Shown one piece after another: positions 18,839 to 27,662 of a stretch of DNA of 64,000 bases (position 1 is its first letter; the number at the start of each line of letters is the position of its first letter). Location of the stretch: contig NZ_CABPSM010000003.1 of assembly GCF_902459555.1 (NCBI RefSeq), positions 124,001 to 188,000 of the forward strand, in the 5' to 3' direction. The position numbers and the translations under genes are program-made. The stretch is from Pandoraea horticolens. Lineage in GTDB: Bacteria; Pseudomonadota; Gammaproteobacteria; Burkholderiales; Burkholderiaceae. The notes under the pieces are model-generated. The model ran no database searches and had not been told where the DNA came from. It saw nothing but the letters and a program-made list of their open reading frames with translations.

Positions 18839-18852
18839 GTCTTATATAAGAC
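18839..18852. promoter_or_regulatory. palindromic operator candidate before icd
   Basis: GTCTTATATAAGAC is a perfect 14-bp palindrome 121 bp before the icd start. An additional half, GTCTTAT, precedes it at 18832-18838. It equals the element at 3820-3833 before the DUF3579 gene except for the last base. A TACAAT-like -10 at 18889-18894 lies downstream. Confidence 0.6.
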
Positions 18853-18972
18853 TTGGTTTGCGTCACATGCAATCACTGGCGCTATGACTACAATAGGGCG
18901 GAGATGCGTCGAGCGGTCAACTCCTCATCCGGTTCGATGCGCGCAGTCCGATCCATCAATTGGAGCCCCACC

Positions 18973-20226
18973 ATGTCGTATCAGCACATCAAGGTCCCGG
19001 CAGGCGAGAAGATTACCGTCAACAAGGATTTCTCACTGAACGTGCCGGACAATCCGATCATTCCGTACATCGAAGGCGACGGCACGGGCGTGGATATTAC
19101 GCCGGTAATGCTCAAGGTTGTCGATGCCGCCGTGGAGAAGGCATACGGCGGCAAGCGCAAGATCAGTTGGATGGAAATCTATGCGGGCGAAAAATCGACG
19201 CGTATCTATGGCCCGGACGTGTGGTTGCCCGACGAGACGCTTCAGGCCGTGAAGGACTATGTCGTGTCGATCAAGGGGCCGCTGACGACCCCGGTGGGGG
19301 GCGGTATCCGTTCGCTCAACGTGGCGATGCGTCAGCAACTCGACCTGTACGTGTGTCTGCGTCCTGTGCAGTACTTCAAAGGGGTGCCGTCGCCGGTGCG
19401 TCACCCCGAAAAAATCAACATGGTGATCTTCCGTGAGAACTCCGAAGATATCTATGCGGGAATCGAATGGGAAGCGGAGTCGGCCGAGGCGAAGAAGTTG
19501 ATCGCGTTCCTGCAAAGCGAAATGGGGGTGAACAAGATCCGCTTTCCGCAGACCTCGGGCATCGGTATCAAGCCGGTGTCGCGCGAAGGCACTGAACGAT
19601 TGGTGCGCAAGGCTATTCAGTATGCGATCGACAACAATCGCGACACGGTCACGCTCGTGCACAAGGGCAACATCATGAAGTTCACGGAAGGGGCGTTCCG
19701 CGATTGGGGCTACGCACTCGCCAAAAAGGAATTCGGCGCAACGGAGATCGACGGTGGCCCGTGGTGCAAAGTGAAAAACACCAAGACGGGCAAAGACATC
19801 ATCATCAAGGACTCGATTGCCGACGCCTTCTTGCAACAGATTCTGTTGCGCCCGGCCGAGTACGACGTGATCGCCACGCTCAACCTGAACGGTGACTACA
19901 TCTCCGACGCGCTTGCGGCGCAGGTGGGCGGCATCGGCATCGCTCCGGGGGCGAATCTGTCCGATTCGGTCGCGATGTTCGAAGCGACGCACGGCACGGC
20001 GCCGAAGTATGCGGGCAAGGACTACGTGAATCCGGGGTCGGAGATCCTCTCGGCAGAGATGATGCTCCGGCATATGGGCTGGACGGAAGCGGCGGATCTG
20101 ATCATCGCGTCCATGGAGAGGTCGATCCTGTCGAAGAAGGTGACCTACGACTTTGCTCGCCTGATGGAAGGCGCGACGCAAGTGTCGTGCTCGGGTTTCG
20201 GCAGCGTGATGATTGAGAATATGTGA
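18973..20226 (+). CDS. icd: isocitrate dehydrogenase, NADP-dependent
   Basis: TCA-cycle enzyme converting isocitrate to 2-oxoglutarate and CO2. 417 residues, E. coli Icd type: [43 protein letters not shown] with the substrate Ser that AceK phosphorylates, and [14 protein letters not shown]. The Lys/Tyr pair for NADP ([21 protein letters not shown]) is present. ATG 18973 with GGAG upstream is the family start; in-frame codons back to 18853 are not conserved sequence. The palindrome at 18839 suggests repression by a dedicated regulator. Confidence 0.97.
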   Translation: MSYQHIKVPAGEKITVNKDFSLNVPDNPIIPYIEGDGTGVDITPVMLKVVDAAVEKAYGGKRKISWMEIYAGEKSTRIYGPDVWLPDETLQAVKDYVVSIKGPLTTPVGGGIRSLNVAMRQQLDLYVCLRPVQYFKGVPSPVRHPEKINMVIFRENSEDIYAGIEWEAESAEAKKLIAFLQSEMGVNKIRFPQTSGIGIKPVSREGTERLVRKAIQYAIDNNRDTVTLVHKGNIMKFTEGAFRDWGYALAKKEFGATEIDGGPWCKVKNTKTGKDIIIKDSIADAFLQQILLRPAEYDVIATLNLNGDYISDALAAQVGGIGIAPGANLSDSVAMFEATHGTAPKYAGKDYVNPGSEILSAEMMLRHMGWTEAADLIIASMERSILSKKVTYDFARLMEGATQVSCSGFGSVMIENM

Positions 20227-20264
20227 CGCGTTGCGGCCCTCGCGCCGAACGCGTTAGCCCTCGG

Positions 20265-20300
20265 AAAACCCCGGTGTAGCGATGCTTGCCGGGGTTTTTT
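20265..20300 (+). terminator. intrinsic terminator of icd
   Basis: AAAACCCCGG pairs with CCGGGGTTTT around a 14-base loop, followed by more T residues. Confidence 0.8.
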
Positions 20301-20366
20301 CATTATCGCGGGGCGCGCTCGGTGATCGCACGGCAAATCCGGCGAATTCTGAGAGGGTCTGCCCCG

Positions 20367-20795
20367 CTATCGCACGACGATGGTGGTAGTTACGCGATGC
20401 TCGCCGGAGCTGGGTACACGACTGGTAAGTTCACGCGGGAATCCGACGGTCCAGACAACGACGTCCGTGCCTGGCGCCTGCCCGGCCTGATACCAGACGA
20501 TCAGGCCGGGAAAACGCATGGTCTCGCAACGCCGCCCGTCGGGCACCGTGTAGTCGACCCATTCCGGCAAGACTTCACCGAGCGTTGGTGTCGAATCGAG
20601 TTGGAAGGTCGGCTGGCCTAGAGAGCGGCACAGCACGCTGTAGTTGGGCTGTACCCAGATCGCGATCTTCTGGCCAACGGCAACGCTGACCTCGATGGTT
20701 GTCGGAGGGTATGCCGCTTGCGCCTGCACTGCGCTTGCGCTCAGCGCACACGCGATGAACGCCATCGTGCGCAATGTCATTCCTGTGGTGTCCAT
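20367..20795 (-). CDS. exported protein of unknown function
   Basis: 142 residues. The signal peptide (MTLRTMAFIACALSASAVQAQA) is clear; the mature part of about 116 residues has two Cys (VLCRSL and RRCETM) that could form a disulfide and is beta-rich by pattern (IEVSVAVGQKIAIWV, GTDVVVWTVGF, HRVTTTIVV). I do not recognise the family. GGGAGG lies 6-11 bases before ATG 20795, which decides against the longer frame. It converges with icd and has its own start region facing the VOC gene. Confidence 0.7.
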   Translation of the reverse strand: MDTTGMTLRTMAFIACALSASAVQAQAAYPPTTIEVSVAVGQKIAIWVQPNYSVLCRSLGQPTFQLDSTPTLGEVLPEWVDYTVPDGRRCETMRFPGLIVWYQAGQAPGTDVVVWTVGFPRELTSRVPSSGEHRVTTTIVVR

Positions 20796-20974
20796 GGCGG
20801 ACCTCCCACCCCCTTCGGCGGCCGACACGTAGACCTTCTCTTGGTCCCTACCAACCCTCGGCACGACGCTTTCATTACAGTGCATGCGTGCAAACAACGC
20901 AAGGAACGGACGCGCTAGGTCAGCGTGCTAGGCTTCACGCGTGCTTTTCATACGTCATTTGCGGGAGTATAAGG

Positions 20975-21334
20975 ATGAAGGTCAATCGCATCGTTGCCAA
21001 TATCGCTGCACCGTCGGCACAGGCGTTACAGTCGGCGCAACGCTTTTACGGCGAGTTGCTGGGGCTGGATCTGTTGATGGATCACGGCTGGATTGCCACC
21101 TATGGCAATGCGTCGAAGATGAGCGTGCAAGTCAGTATTGCCACGCAAGGTGGCAGCGGCACGCCCGTACCGGATCTTTCGATTGAAGTGGACGACGCCG
21201 ACAGTGCGCTCGCACGCATGCGTGCCGCTGGCGTTGCCATCGAGTACGGACCCGCAGACGAACCCTGGGGCGTGCGACGTTTCTACGTGCGCGACCCGCT
21301 AGGCCGCTTGCTCAATATCCTTTCGCATCGGTAA
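20975..21334 (+). CDS. VOC-family (glyoxalase/bleomycin resistance type) protein
   Basis: 119 residues of the vicinal oxygen chelate fold: MKVNRIVANIAAPSAQ, the AQRFYGELLGLDLLMDHGW helix-strand start of the domain, PDLSIEVDDADSALARMRAAG, and the closing GVRRFYVRDPLGRLLNIL. Substrate unknown. It lies upstream of and convergent with a LysR gene. AAGG directly precedes ATG 20975. Confidence 0.88.
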   Translation: MKVNRIVANIAAPSAQALQSAQRFYGELLGLDLLMDHGWIATYGNASKMSVQVSIATQGGSGTPVPDLSIEVDDADSALARMRAAGVAIEYGPADEPWGVRRFYVRDPLGRLLNILSHR

Positions 21335-21386
21335 GCGCCAATCGTCAATCGCCAGCGACGCCGAGTCTCGCCGCCGCGGCGCAACG

Positions 21387-22310
21387 TCACCGTCCGTCGA
21401 AGCAGGCCGCGAGGCGTTGGTGTTCGAACGCCTGGACCACGTGATCCACGAACACGCGCGTTCGCAGCGGCAGCAGCTTTTTGTTCGAGTAGTAGATGGA
21501 CACCCCACCGTACTCTTCGAACCAACCGGGCAGCAGCCGTTGAATGCGGCCCGACGCCAGCAATGGCGCTGCATGCGGCATCGGTAGCAGCGCCACGCCG
21601 TAGCCCAGTGCCACGGCGTGCGCCATGGCCTCCGGATCGTCGAAGATCATACGAGTTCTCGCTTCGATGTTCACCCGATCGCCCACCGAGTTGCGCAGGT
21701 CCCATGCGCGCAGCCGCCCCGACATGCCGGAGCGCCGAATGACCGCGTCGTAGGCGGCCAACTCAGACGGATGCTTCGGCGCCTTGCGCCCTGCCATGTA
21801 CTCGGGCGACGCGCAAATCACGGCATATGTCGGCGATAGCCGGCGAGAGATGACGCCAGGCGTAAGTTCGATGCCGCCGCCGATCGCAGCGTCGAAGCCT
21901 TCGGCCACGACGTCTACGCTTCGGTTATCGAACCGCCAGTCCGGCACGATGTCAGGGTACTGCGCAAGGAAGTCTCCGAGCAGCGGCACGAGATAGTGAC
22001 GGCCGAAGGCATGCGCCACGCTCACCTTGAGCACACCGGACGGTTTTCCCTCGCCCTCCGCGGCGCGCGAGAAGGCGTCGGTCAGCGCGGCGAACGGTCC
22101 GTCGACGTCGATCAGGAAACGCTCCCCGCCTGCCGTCAGCGTGAGACTGCGGGTACTCCGGTGAAACAGCCGCAAGCCGAGTTGCGTTTCCAGACGCGCC
22201 ACATTCTTGCTCACCGCCGCAGGCGTCATCCCCAATCGCCGCGCGGCTGCCGAGAAACTTCCCGCGCGGGCGCTGAGGACGAAGGATTCGATCAGATGCA
22301 GAGCGTCCAT
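21387..22310 (-). CDS. LysR-family transcriptional regulator
   Basis: 307 residues. The N-terminal helix-turn-helix is typical (MDALHLIESFVLSARAGSFSAAARRLGMTPAAVSKNVARLE), followed by a substrate-binding domain with FDAAIGGGIELTPGVISRRL. The CrgA/DmlR-like subgroup is suggested. It is divergent from the SDR remnant at 22416, the usual arrangement of a LysR gene with its target. As the target is broken, its present role is uncertain. Confidence 0.92.
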   Translation of the reverse strand: MDALHLIESFVLSARAGSFSAAARRLGMTPAAVSKNVARLETQLGLRLFHRSTRSLTLTAGGERFLIDVDGPFAALTDAFSRAAEGEGKPSGVLKVSVAHAFGRHYLVPLLGDFLAQYPDIVPDWRFDNRSVDVVAEGFDAAIGGGIELTPGVISRRLSPTYAVICASPEYMAGRKAPKHPSELAAYDAVIRRSGMSGRLRAWDLRNSVGDRVNIEARTRMIFDDPEAMAHAVALGYGVALLPMPHAAPLLASGRIQRLLPGWFEEYGGVSIYYSNKKLLPLRTRVFVDHVVQAFEHQRLAACFDGR

Positions 22311-22415
22311 TTCATCTGTTCCAAATGGTTGAAATTAATGATCGATATTATGGTCTAGTTGCGATGTAATTTGCGACCGATACTGCCTTCACTTCTCAAC
22401 CAGTGGAGCAGGATC

Positions 22416-22745
22416 ATGGCAACGAATTTTCAAGGCAAAGTGGCATTCGTGACGGGCGGCTCGCGTGGCATCGGCGCCGCCATCGTGCAACGGTTGGCCG
22501 ACGATGGGGCAACCGTGGCCTTGACTTACAAGGGATCGAAGGCGGCGGCAGAGGATCTCGTCGCCCGCATTCAGGCGTCGGGCGGTCGTGCGATGGCCCT
22601 GCGCGCCGACGCGAGCGATGCCGTCGCGCTGACCCAGGCGGTGACCGCGCTGCGCAACAATTCGGCAAGATCGACATTCTCGTGAACAACGCCGGCGTGT
22701 TCACGCAGGGCTTGGTCGCCGATCTCGCGCTGGAGGACTTCGTAA
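22416..22745 (+). pseudogene. SDR-family oxidoreductase remnant, frameshifted and truncated
   Basis: Starts as a normal short-chain dehydrogenase: MATNFQGKVAFVTGGSRGIG with the NADP glycine motif, ALTYKGSK, and ALRADASDAVALTQAV. At about 22657 the frame breaks: one missing C in the sequence CGCAACAATTCGGC moves the conserved FGKIDILVNNAGVF into another frame. That second frame continues GLVADLALEDFV and then homology stops near 22745, before the active-site Tyr-Lys. The rest of the gene (about 130 codons) is absent and the end of a LysR gene follows. A sequencing error would explain the frameshift but not the missing 3' half. Confidence 0.75.
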
Positions 22746-22814
22746 GCGTCTCAATGCCAGGGCATGCCGGCGCGGGCTGCGGGAATTCGGGCAACCCGAC
22801 GCGGACGCCGAGCG

Positions 22815-23726
22815 TCACTCCGAAAACAGATCGAATAGCAGTCTACGCATCCACTGACTCGCCGGTTCCTGGTGATAGCGTGCATGCCAGAACAGATTGA
22901 TCTGCACGTCCGGCAAATCCAGCGGATGGTCGACGTAACGCAAGCCGAAGTGCCGTGCGCTGCGCTGCGCGAACTTCTCTGTGACGGTCGCGATGAGATC
23001 CGTGGCATGCAGGATGTCGGCGAGCGCGACGAAATGCGGCACTCGCAGCCGGATGTTGCGTTGCACGTGGGCGCGCGCCATGAGGTCGTCGACCTGCCCG
23101 TGCCCCGTGCCTGCGGCGATCACCATGACCTGTTCCGCCCGCTCGAAATCCTCCCGCGCCATGCGTGTCCTCTTCGGCCTATCGAGCGGATGCCCCGGAC
23201 GAAACATACACACATACTTCTGCCGGAACAGGCGCCGCTGGAAGAACTCGGCCGTGAGATCGGGCAGATGCCCCACGGCGAGATCCACCTGACCTGCCGC
23301 CATTTCTTCGCGCAAATTGACGGCCGTGTTGCGCACCGTGCTGACCGTGATGCCCGGCGCCTGCTCGCCGAGCGCATGCATGAGCTTCGGCAGAAAGTGC
23401 ACTTCGCCGATGTCCGTCATGGCGATCTGAAATGCGCGTTGACTCGTTGCCGGATCGAAGGCTAGCTGGCAGTTGAAGACACCATGCAACGCGTCCAGCG
23501 CGGTTGCCACCGGGGCGGCCAGTTCGATCGCCATCGGCGTTGGCAGCATGCCCCGCGAAGTGCGGATGAATAGCTCGTCGTTGAATAACTTGCGTAGTCG
23601 CGCGAGCGAATTGCTAACCGCAGGTTGCGTAACGCCAAGGGCTTCGGCGACGCGAGAAACGCGTCTTGCGTTGTACAGATGCTGGAAGACCACCAGCAGG
23701 TTCAGGTCGACGGAATGCAGGTCCAT
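22815..23726 (-). CDS. LysR-family regulator, NahR/HybR-like, of the Rieske oxygenase operon
   Basis: 303 residues. The N-terminus MDLHSVDLNLLVVFQHLYNARR and VTQPAVSNSLARLRKLFNDELFIRTSRGM is of the NahR/NagR/DntR branch, whose members sense salicylate or related aromatics. It is divergent from the oxygenase operon, and the 162-bp gap holds a perfect inverted repeat that is a good binding-site candidate. ATG 23726 was preferred to GTG 23759 because it matches family N-termini. Binding of a specific aromatic ligand is inference. Confidence 0.9.
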   Translation of the reverse strand: MDLHSVDLNLLVVFQHLYNARRVSRVAEALGVTQPAVSNSLARLRKLFNDELFIRTSRGMLPTPMAIELAAPVATALDALHGVFNCQLAFDPATSQRAFQIAMTDIGEVHFLPKLMHALGEQAPGITVSTVRNTAVNLREEMAAGQVDLAVGHLPDLTAEFFQRRLFRQKYVCMFRPGHPLDRPKRTRMAREDFERAEQVMVIAAGTGHGQVDDLMARAHVQRNIRLRVPHFVALADILHATDLIATVTEKFAQRSARHFGLRYVDHPLDLPDVQINLFWHARYHQEPASQWMRRLLFDLFSE

Positions 23727-23771
23727 GGGGCGACATGTCTCGGCGAGCAGGGAAATCACTGAAATCTATGG

Positions 23772-23805
23772 GCGATATAAGCGAGATTCTATTGGTTTAT
23801 ATCGC
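23772..23805. promoter_or_regulatory. inverted repeat operator between LysR gene and oxygenase operon
   Basis: GCGATATAA (23772-23780) and TTATATCGC (23797-23805) form a perfect 9-bp inverted repeat with a 16-bp spacer. The site lies 46 bp from the regulator start and 84 bp before the reductase start, suitable for autorepression plus activation by a LysR tetramer. Confidence 0.6.
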
Positions 23806-23888
23806 GGGTTGCGCGATGCTTCCTGAAAACGGCGTTCGAATGCCAGATGCAGCGCCCGGCGAGCGCTGTCATAACGGAGACAATCCCC

Positions 23889-24902
23889 ATGCAAGTTCAC
23901 GTGCAGCCGCTTGGCGAGCGCCTTGATGTCGCGCCCGGCGACAACCTGCTGAAAGCGCTTACCGATCGTCAGATTCCGATTTCGTACAGTTGCCTGTCCG
24001 GGCGCTGCGGCGCTTGCCGCTGCCGGGTGATCTCGGGGGACGTGCAGGAAGCCAAAGGCGTCGAATACCGTCACCACGACGACAATGCGGACCCGGCACG
24101 GTATGTGCTGGCTTGTCAGTCCACCTTGCATGGCGATTGCGAGATTGAATTGCCGGAGATGGACGAAGTCGTCGTGCATCCCGCCAAGATCCTCAAGGCG
24201 ACGGTGCTCGCCATCGAACCGCTGACGCACGACATCAGGCGTCTGGTGCTCAAGCCCGCGAAGCCGCTCAGCTTCTCGCCCGGCCAGTACGCCACGCTGC
24301 AATTCACGCCCGCGCACATCCGTCCTTACTCGATGGCCGGACTCGACGCCGACGACACACTCGAATTCCACATCCGGCGGGTGCCTGGCGGCGCGGTGAC
24401 CGGCTATGTCGACGAGCAACTCAAGGTGGGCGATGCCGTGCGGGTGTCGGGGCCGCTCGGGACGTCGTATCTGCGCACGCGTCACGACGGCCCGATGCTC
24501 TGCATTGCAGGGGGCACCGGGCTTGCGCCGGTGCTGTCGATCGTGCGCGGCGCACTCGCGCGTGGTATGACCAACCCCATGGAAATCTATGTCGGTGCGC
24601 GCTCACCGGCGGACGTGTATGGCCTCGCATGGTTGCACGAACTCGCGTCGCAACACGACGGCATTCGTCTGCATGTCGTGACGACCACCAGTACGCCGGG
24701 GCAAGCGGATCATGCGTTCCGTCTGGGGCATGTCACCGACGCGCTCGCCGCTGACTACGCAGCACCCGATGCGCTTGCCGGCTGGCGTGCATACCTCTGC
24801 GGTGCACCACCGATGGTTGACGCCGCGACGCGGCTTCTGCGTGAGCGCGGCATCGATGGCGCGCGTATCTACGCCGACGCGTTCTACGCAAAGGCGGCAT
24901 GA
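23889..24902 (+). CDS. ferredoxin reductase component of a Rieske oxygenase
   Basis: 337 residues: N-terminal plant-type [2Fe-2S] domain (SCLSGRCGACRC and a later ACQS give the four Cys), an FAD domain with RPYSMAG, and an NAD domain with CIAGGTGLAPVLSI and the closing YLCGAPPMVDAA. It takes electrons from NAD(P)H to the ferredoxin encoded three genes downstream. Size and domain order fit NagAa/NahAa/HybA. ATG 23889 has GGAG ten bases upstream. First gene of the four-gene operon. Confidence 0.92.
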   Translation: MQVHVQPLGERLDVAPGDNLLKALTDRQIPISYSCLSGRCGACRCRVISGDVQEAKGVEYRHHDDNADPARYVLACQSTLHGDCEIELPEMDEVVVHPAKILKATVLAIEPLTHDIRRLVLKPAKPLSFSPGQYATLQFTPAHIRPYSMAGLDADDTLEFHIRRVPGGAVTGYVDEQLKVGDAVRVSGPLGTSYLRTRHDGPMLCIAGGTGLAPVLSIVRGALARGMTNPMEIYVGARSPADVYGLAWLHELASQHDGIRLHVVTTTSTPGQADHAFRLGHVTDALAADYAAPDALAGWRAYLCGAPPMVDAATRLLRERGIDGARIYADAFYAKAA

Positions 24903-24986
24903 CGGAACGGGCATTCCCCGCAGGTTCATGTGCCTCCCGTTCCCTTGTATTGCCTGCATTCCCCGCATCCCCCTCAGGAGACGATC

Positions 24987-26273
24987 GTGAGTACAACACC
25001 GCAGACCGGGTTTGACCCGGCGCAGTCCGCCGGCGCTGAGCCTTCGGATCTCTGGCCTGCCGAGGGCTCGAGCCGCATTCCCTTTCGCGTCTATACCGAC
25101 GCGCAACTCTATCGGCGCGAGCTGGACGAGTGCTTCTATCGCAATCATTGGAACTACGTCGGCCTGGAAGCCGAAGTGCCGAATCCGGGCGATTTCAAAC
25201 GCACGGTGATTGGCGAGCGCTCCGTCATCGTGACGCGCGATGCGTCGGGTGAGGTCAACGTCGTGGAAAACGTCTGCGCGCACCGCGGCATGAAATTCTG
25301 CCGCGAAAAACGCGGTAACCGCACGGACTTTCATTGTCCGTATCACCAGTGGAACTACGACCTCAAGGGCAATCTGCAAGGTGTGCCGTTCCGGCGCGGC
25401 GTGAAGCAGGACGGCAAGGTCAACGGCGGCATGCCGAAGGACTTCAGGCCGGAAGATCACGGCCTCACCAAGCTGAAGGTCGCCACGCGTGGTGGCGTGA
25501 TTTTTGCGTCGTTCGATCACGACGTGGAATCGCTCGAAGATTTTCTCGGGCCGGATATCTGCGCGTACTTCGACCGGCTGTTCGACGGCCGGAAGCTGAA
25601 GCTCCTCGGCTACAACAAGCAGCGGATTCCGGGGAACTGGAAGCTGATGCAGGAGAACATCAAAGATCCGTATCACCCGGGCCTTCTGCACACATGGTTC
25701 GTGACGTTCGGCTTGTGGCGTGCGGATAACAAGTCGCGTCTGGTGATGGACGAACACGGACGGCACGCCGCAATGATCTCCACGCGCGGGCAGGGCGGTG
25801 GCGGCGAGGTGACGTCGGGGGTGTCGAGCTTCAAGGCGTCAATGTCGCTCAACGACACACGCTTTCTCGACATCGTGCAGGAAGACTGGTGGAAGGGGCC
25901 GACGGCAGTGCTCATGACACTCTTTCCCAGCGTGATCCTGCAACAGCAGGTCAATTCCGTGTCGACGCGTCATATCCAGCCGCGCGGACCCGATGCATTC
26001 GATTTCGTCTGGACGCATTTCGGCTTCGAAGACGACACCGGGGAAATGACGCAGCGCCGTTTGCGTCAGGCGAATCTGTTCGGGCCGGCCGGCTTCGTGT
26101 CGGCCGACGACGGTGAGGCGATCGAGTGCTCGCAGGAGGGCTTCGTGCAAAAGCCATGGCACCGCACGATCGCCGAATTGGGCGGCACCGGTGTGGAGAA
26201 CACCGAGCACATGGTCACGGAAACCCTGATTCGCGGCATGTACGCCTATTGGCGCCGCGTCATGGGCGTTTGA
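24987..26273 (+). CDS. Rieske oxygenase large (alpha) subunit, salicylate 5-hydroxylase-like
   Basis: 428 residues. The Rieske centre is CAHRG and, 17 residues on, CPYHQW; the mononuclear iron site shows as NIKDPYHPGLLH with its Asp and two His. The N-terminal WPAEGSSRIPFRVYTD and NYVGLEAEVPNPGDFKRT fit the NagG/HybB branch. Start is GTG 24987, with AGGAG nine bases upstream. Together with the small subunit it would hydroxylate a monocyclic aromatic acid. Salicylate is the leading guess from gene order and family; anthranilate-like substrates are not excluded. Confidence 0.9.
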   Translation: MSTTPQTGFDPAQSAGAEPSDLWPAEGSSRIPFRVYTDAQLYRRELDECFYRNHWNYVGLEAEVPNPGDFKRTVIGERSVIVTRDASGEVNVVENVCAHRGMKFCREKRGNRTDFHCPYHQWNYDLKGNLQGVPFRRGVKQDGKVNGGMPKDFRPEDHGLTKLKVATRGGVIFASFDHDVESLEDFLGPDICAYFDRLFDGRKLKLLGYNKQRIPGNWKLMQENIKDPYHPGLLHTWFVTFGLWRADNKSRLVMDEHGRHAAMISTRGQGGGGEVTSGVSSFKASMSLNDTRFLDIVQEDWWKGPTAVLMTLFPSVILQQQVNSVSTRHIQPRGPDAFDFVWTHFGFEDDTGEMTQRRLRQANLFGPAGFVSADDGEAIECSQEGFVQKPWHRTIAELGGTGVENTEHMVTETLIRGMYAYWRRVMGV

Positions 26274-26285
26274 GGAGGCGACACG

Positions 26286-26759
26286 ATGGTGGACTTTGCA
26301 ACGTTTCAGGCCGTGGTCGAACTCAATGCCGCCTATGCGGCGGCGCTCGATGCTCGGCAATGGGATGCCTGGCCCGACTTCTTCCTCGACGACTGTGTGT
26401 ACCGCGTTCAGCCGCGCGAGAACTTCGACATGGGGTTGCCGCTGGCCACGCTGTCGTTCGAAAGCAAGGGGATGCTGCGCGATCGCATCTACGGCATTCG
26501 CGACACGCTGTTTCACGATCCGTACTACCAGCGTCACGTGATCGGGCTGCCGTCCATCCGGCAACTCGACGACGGCACGCTGCACGTCGAAGCCAACTAT
26601 GCGGTGTTTCGCACGAAACCGGATCAACTCACCGACATCCTGTCGGTCGGCCGCTATCTGGATGTGGTCAAACGAACCGGCGACGGATGGAAGTTCGCGT
26701 CGCGCCAATGCATATTTGACAGCGAGATGATTCCTAACTCGCTGATCTACCCCATCTGA
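26286..26759 (+). CDS. Rieske oxygenase small (beta) subunit
   Basis: 157 residues of the NTF2-like beta-subunit family: [35 protein letters not shown], and the C-terminal [18 protein letters not shown]. It is structural and helps set substrate fit. GAGGAG precedes ATG 26286, only 12 bp after the large-subunit stop. Size matches NagH/HybC. Confidence 0.92.
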   Translation: MVDFATFQAVVELNAAYAAALDARQWDAWPDFFLDDCVYRVQPRENFDMGLPLATLSFESKGMLRDRIYGIRDTLFHDPYYQRHVIGLPSIRQLDDGTLHVEANYAVFRTKPDQLTDILSVGRYLDVVKRTGDGWKFASRQCIFDSEMIPNSLIYPI

Positions 26760-26772
26760 AGCGAGGAACATC

Positions 26773-27087
26773 ATGAGCGGCAACTGGATCGAGGCGGCGT
26801 CGCGTGACGCGATTCCCGAGGACGATGTGATCGGCGTGATCGTGGGTGGCCGGGACATGGCCCTGTACGGGGTGGACGGCGAAGTGTTTGCGACCGATAA
26901 CGCGTGCACCCACGGAAACGCGCGTCTGTGCGATGGGTTTTTGGAGGGACATGAGATCGAGTGCCCGCTGCATCAGGGCAAATTCGACGTGCGAACCGGC
27001 GCAGCCATGTGCGCGCCGCTCACTGAGGCCGTGAAAACCTATCCGATTCGGATCGAGGCTGACAAGGTCTACGTTGATCTGGGCTGA
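26773..27087 (+). CDS. Rieske-type ferredoxin of the oxygenase system
   Basis: 104 residues. The Rieske ligands are [11 protein letters not shown] and CPLHQGKFD. It carries electrons from the reductase to the large subunit, as NagAb/HybD does. GAGGAA precedes ATG 26773, 13 bp after the small-subunit stop. Last gene of the operon; no ring-cleavage gene follows, so the downstream pathway (for example gentisate dioxygenase) must be encoded elsewhere. Confidence 0.93.
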   Translation: MSGNWIEAASRDAIPEDDVIGVIVGGRDMALYGVDGEVFATDNACTHGNARLCDGFLEGHEIECPLHQGKFDVRTGAAMCAPLTEAVKTYPIRIEADKVYVDLG

Positions 27088-27662
27088 CGGGATCGCCGTG
27101 ACTGGGCTGACGTCCTGCCCGCATTAGTGGAAGCTGTCCAAACGGGCTGCCTGCGGGCGGCCCATCGCATTGGCACGCGGGAGGCGGCCGTCTGTGGCGC
27201 GGCCTGAGGCTTGTTCGGGCAGGATGATTCGGCTGGATCATTTGTGCCATTTGTGAAACAAATGGTCAGTCTTGCCGTGCCCCTGACCGCTGCCGATTTC
27301 GCCTTGGGCGTCGTTAAAAGTCTATTTCTTCACGATGTCTGATGCATGACTTCATGAGGCTGGTTGAGTATGCGGCTGCGTAGGAATACTTAGTCAATTC
27401 AGTAAATTGCGTAATTGATTTCCGCAACTCAGGAGCACCGGCCATTATTTTAATAACGGAGTGGAATATTGCAGCGAATGAAATTTCATCAGAGATTAAA
27501 CGCAGTTAAATTCCGAGAAACTTAGGGGGCAGAGCGGAAAGTTGCGTTCTCTTGTGCATTCAAAAACGGATCCAAAATGTTTCACTATGGTGCGGGCATT
27601 GTTGCGATGCAATAAAAAACCCGGCCGAAGCCGGGTTTCTAATGCATCGAACGGCGCTACTC
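27088..27662. other. intergenic region after the oxygenase operon
   Basis: No gene is supported. From about 27240 to 27620 the base composition turns clearly AT-rich compared with both sides. A perfect stem-loop CCATTTGT-GAA-ACAAATGG lies at 27247-27265, without a U tract. The rest (27310-27610) shows no recognisable promoter, gene or RNA structure. The cspA terminator closes it at 27614-27638. Confidence 0.5.
27614..27638 (-). terminator. intrinsic terminator of the cold-shock gene
   Basis: AAACCCGGC/GCCGGGTTT stem with CGAA tetraloop; the A run at 27614-27619 supplies the minus-strand U tract. Confidence 0.85.
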
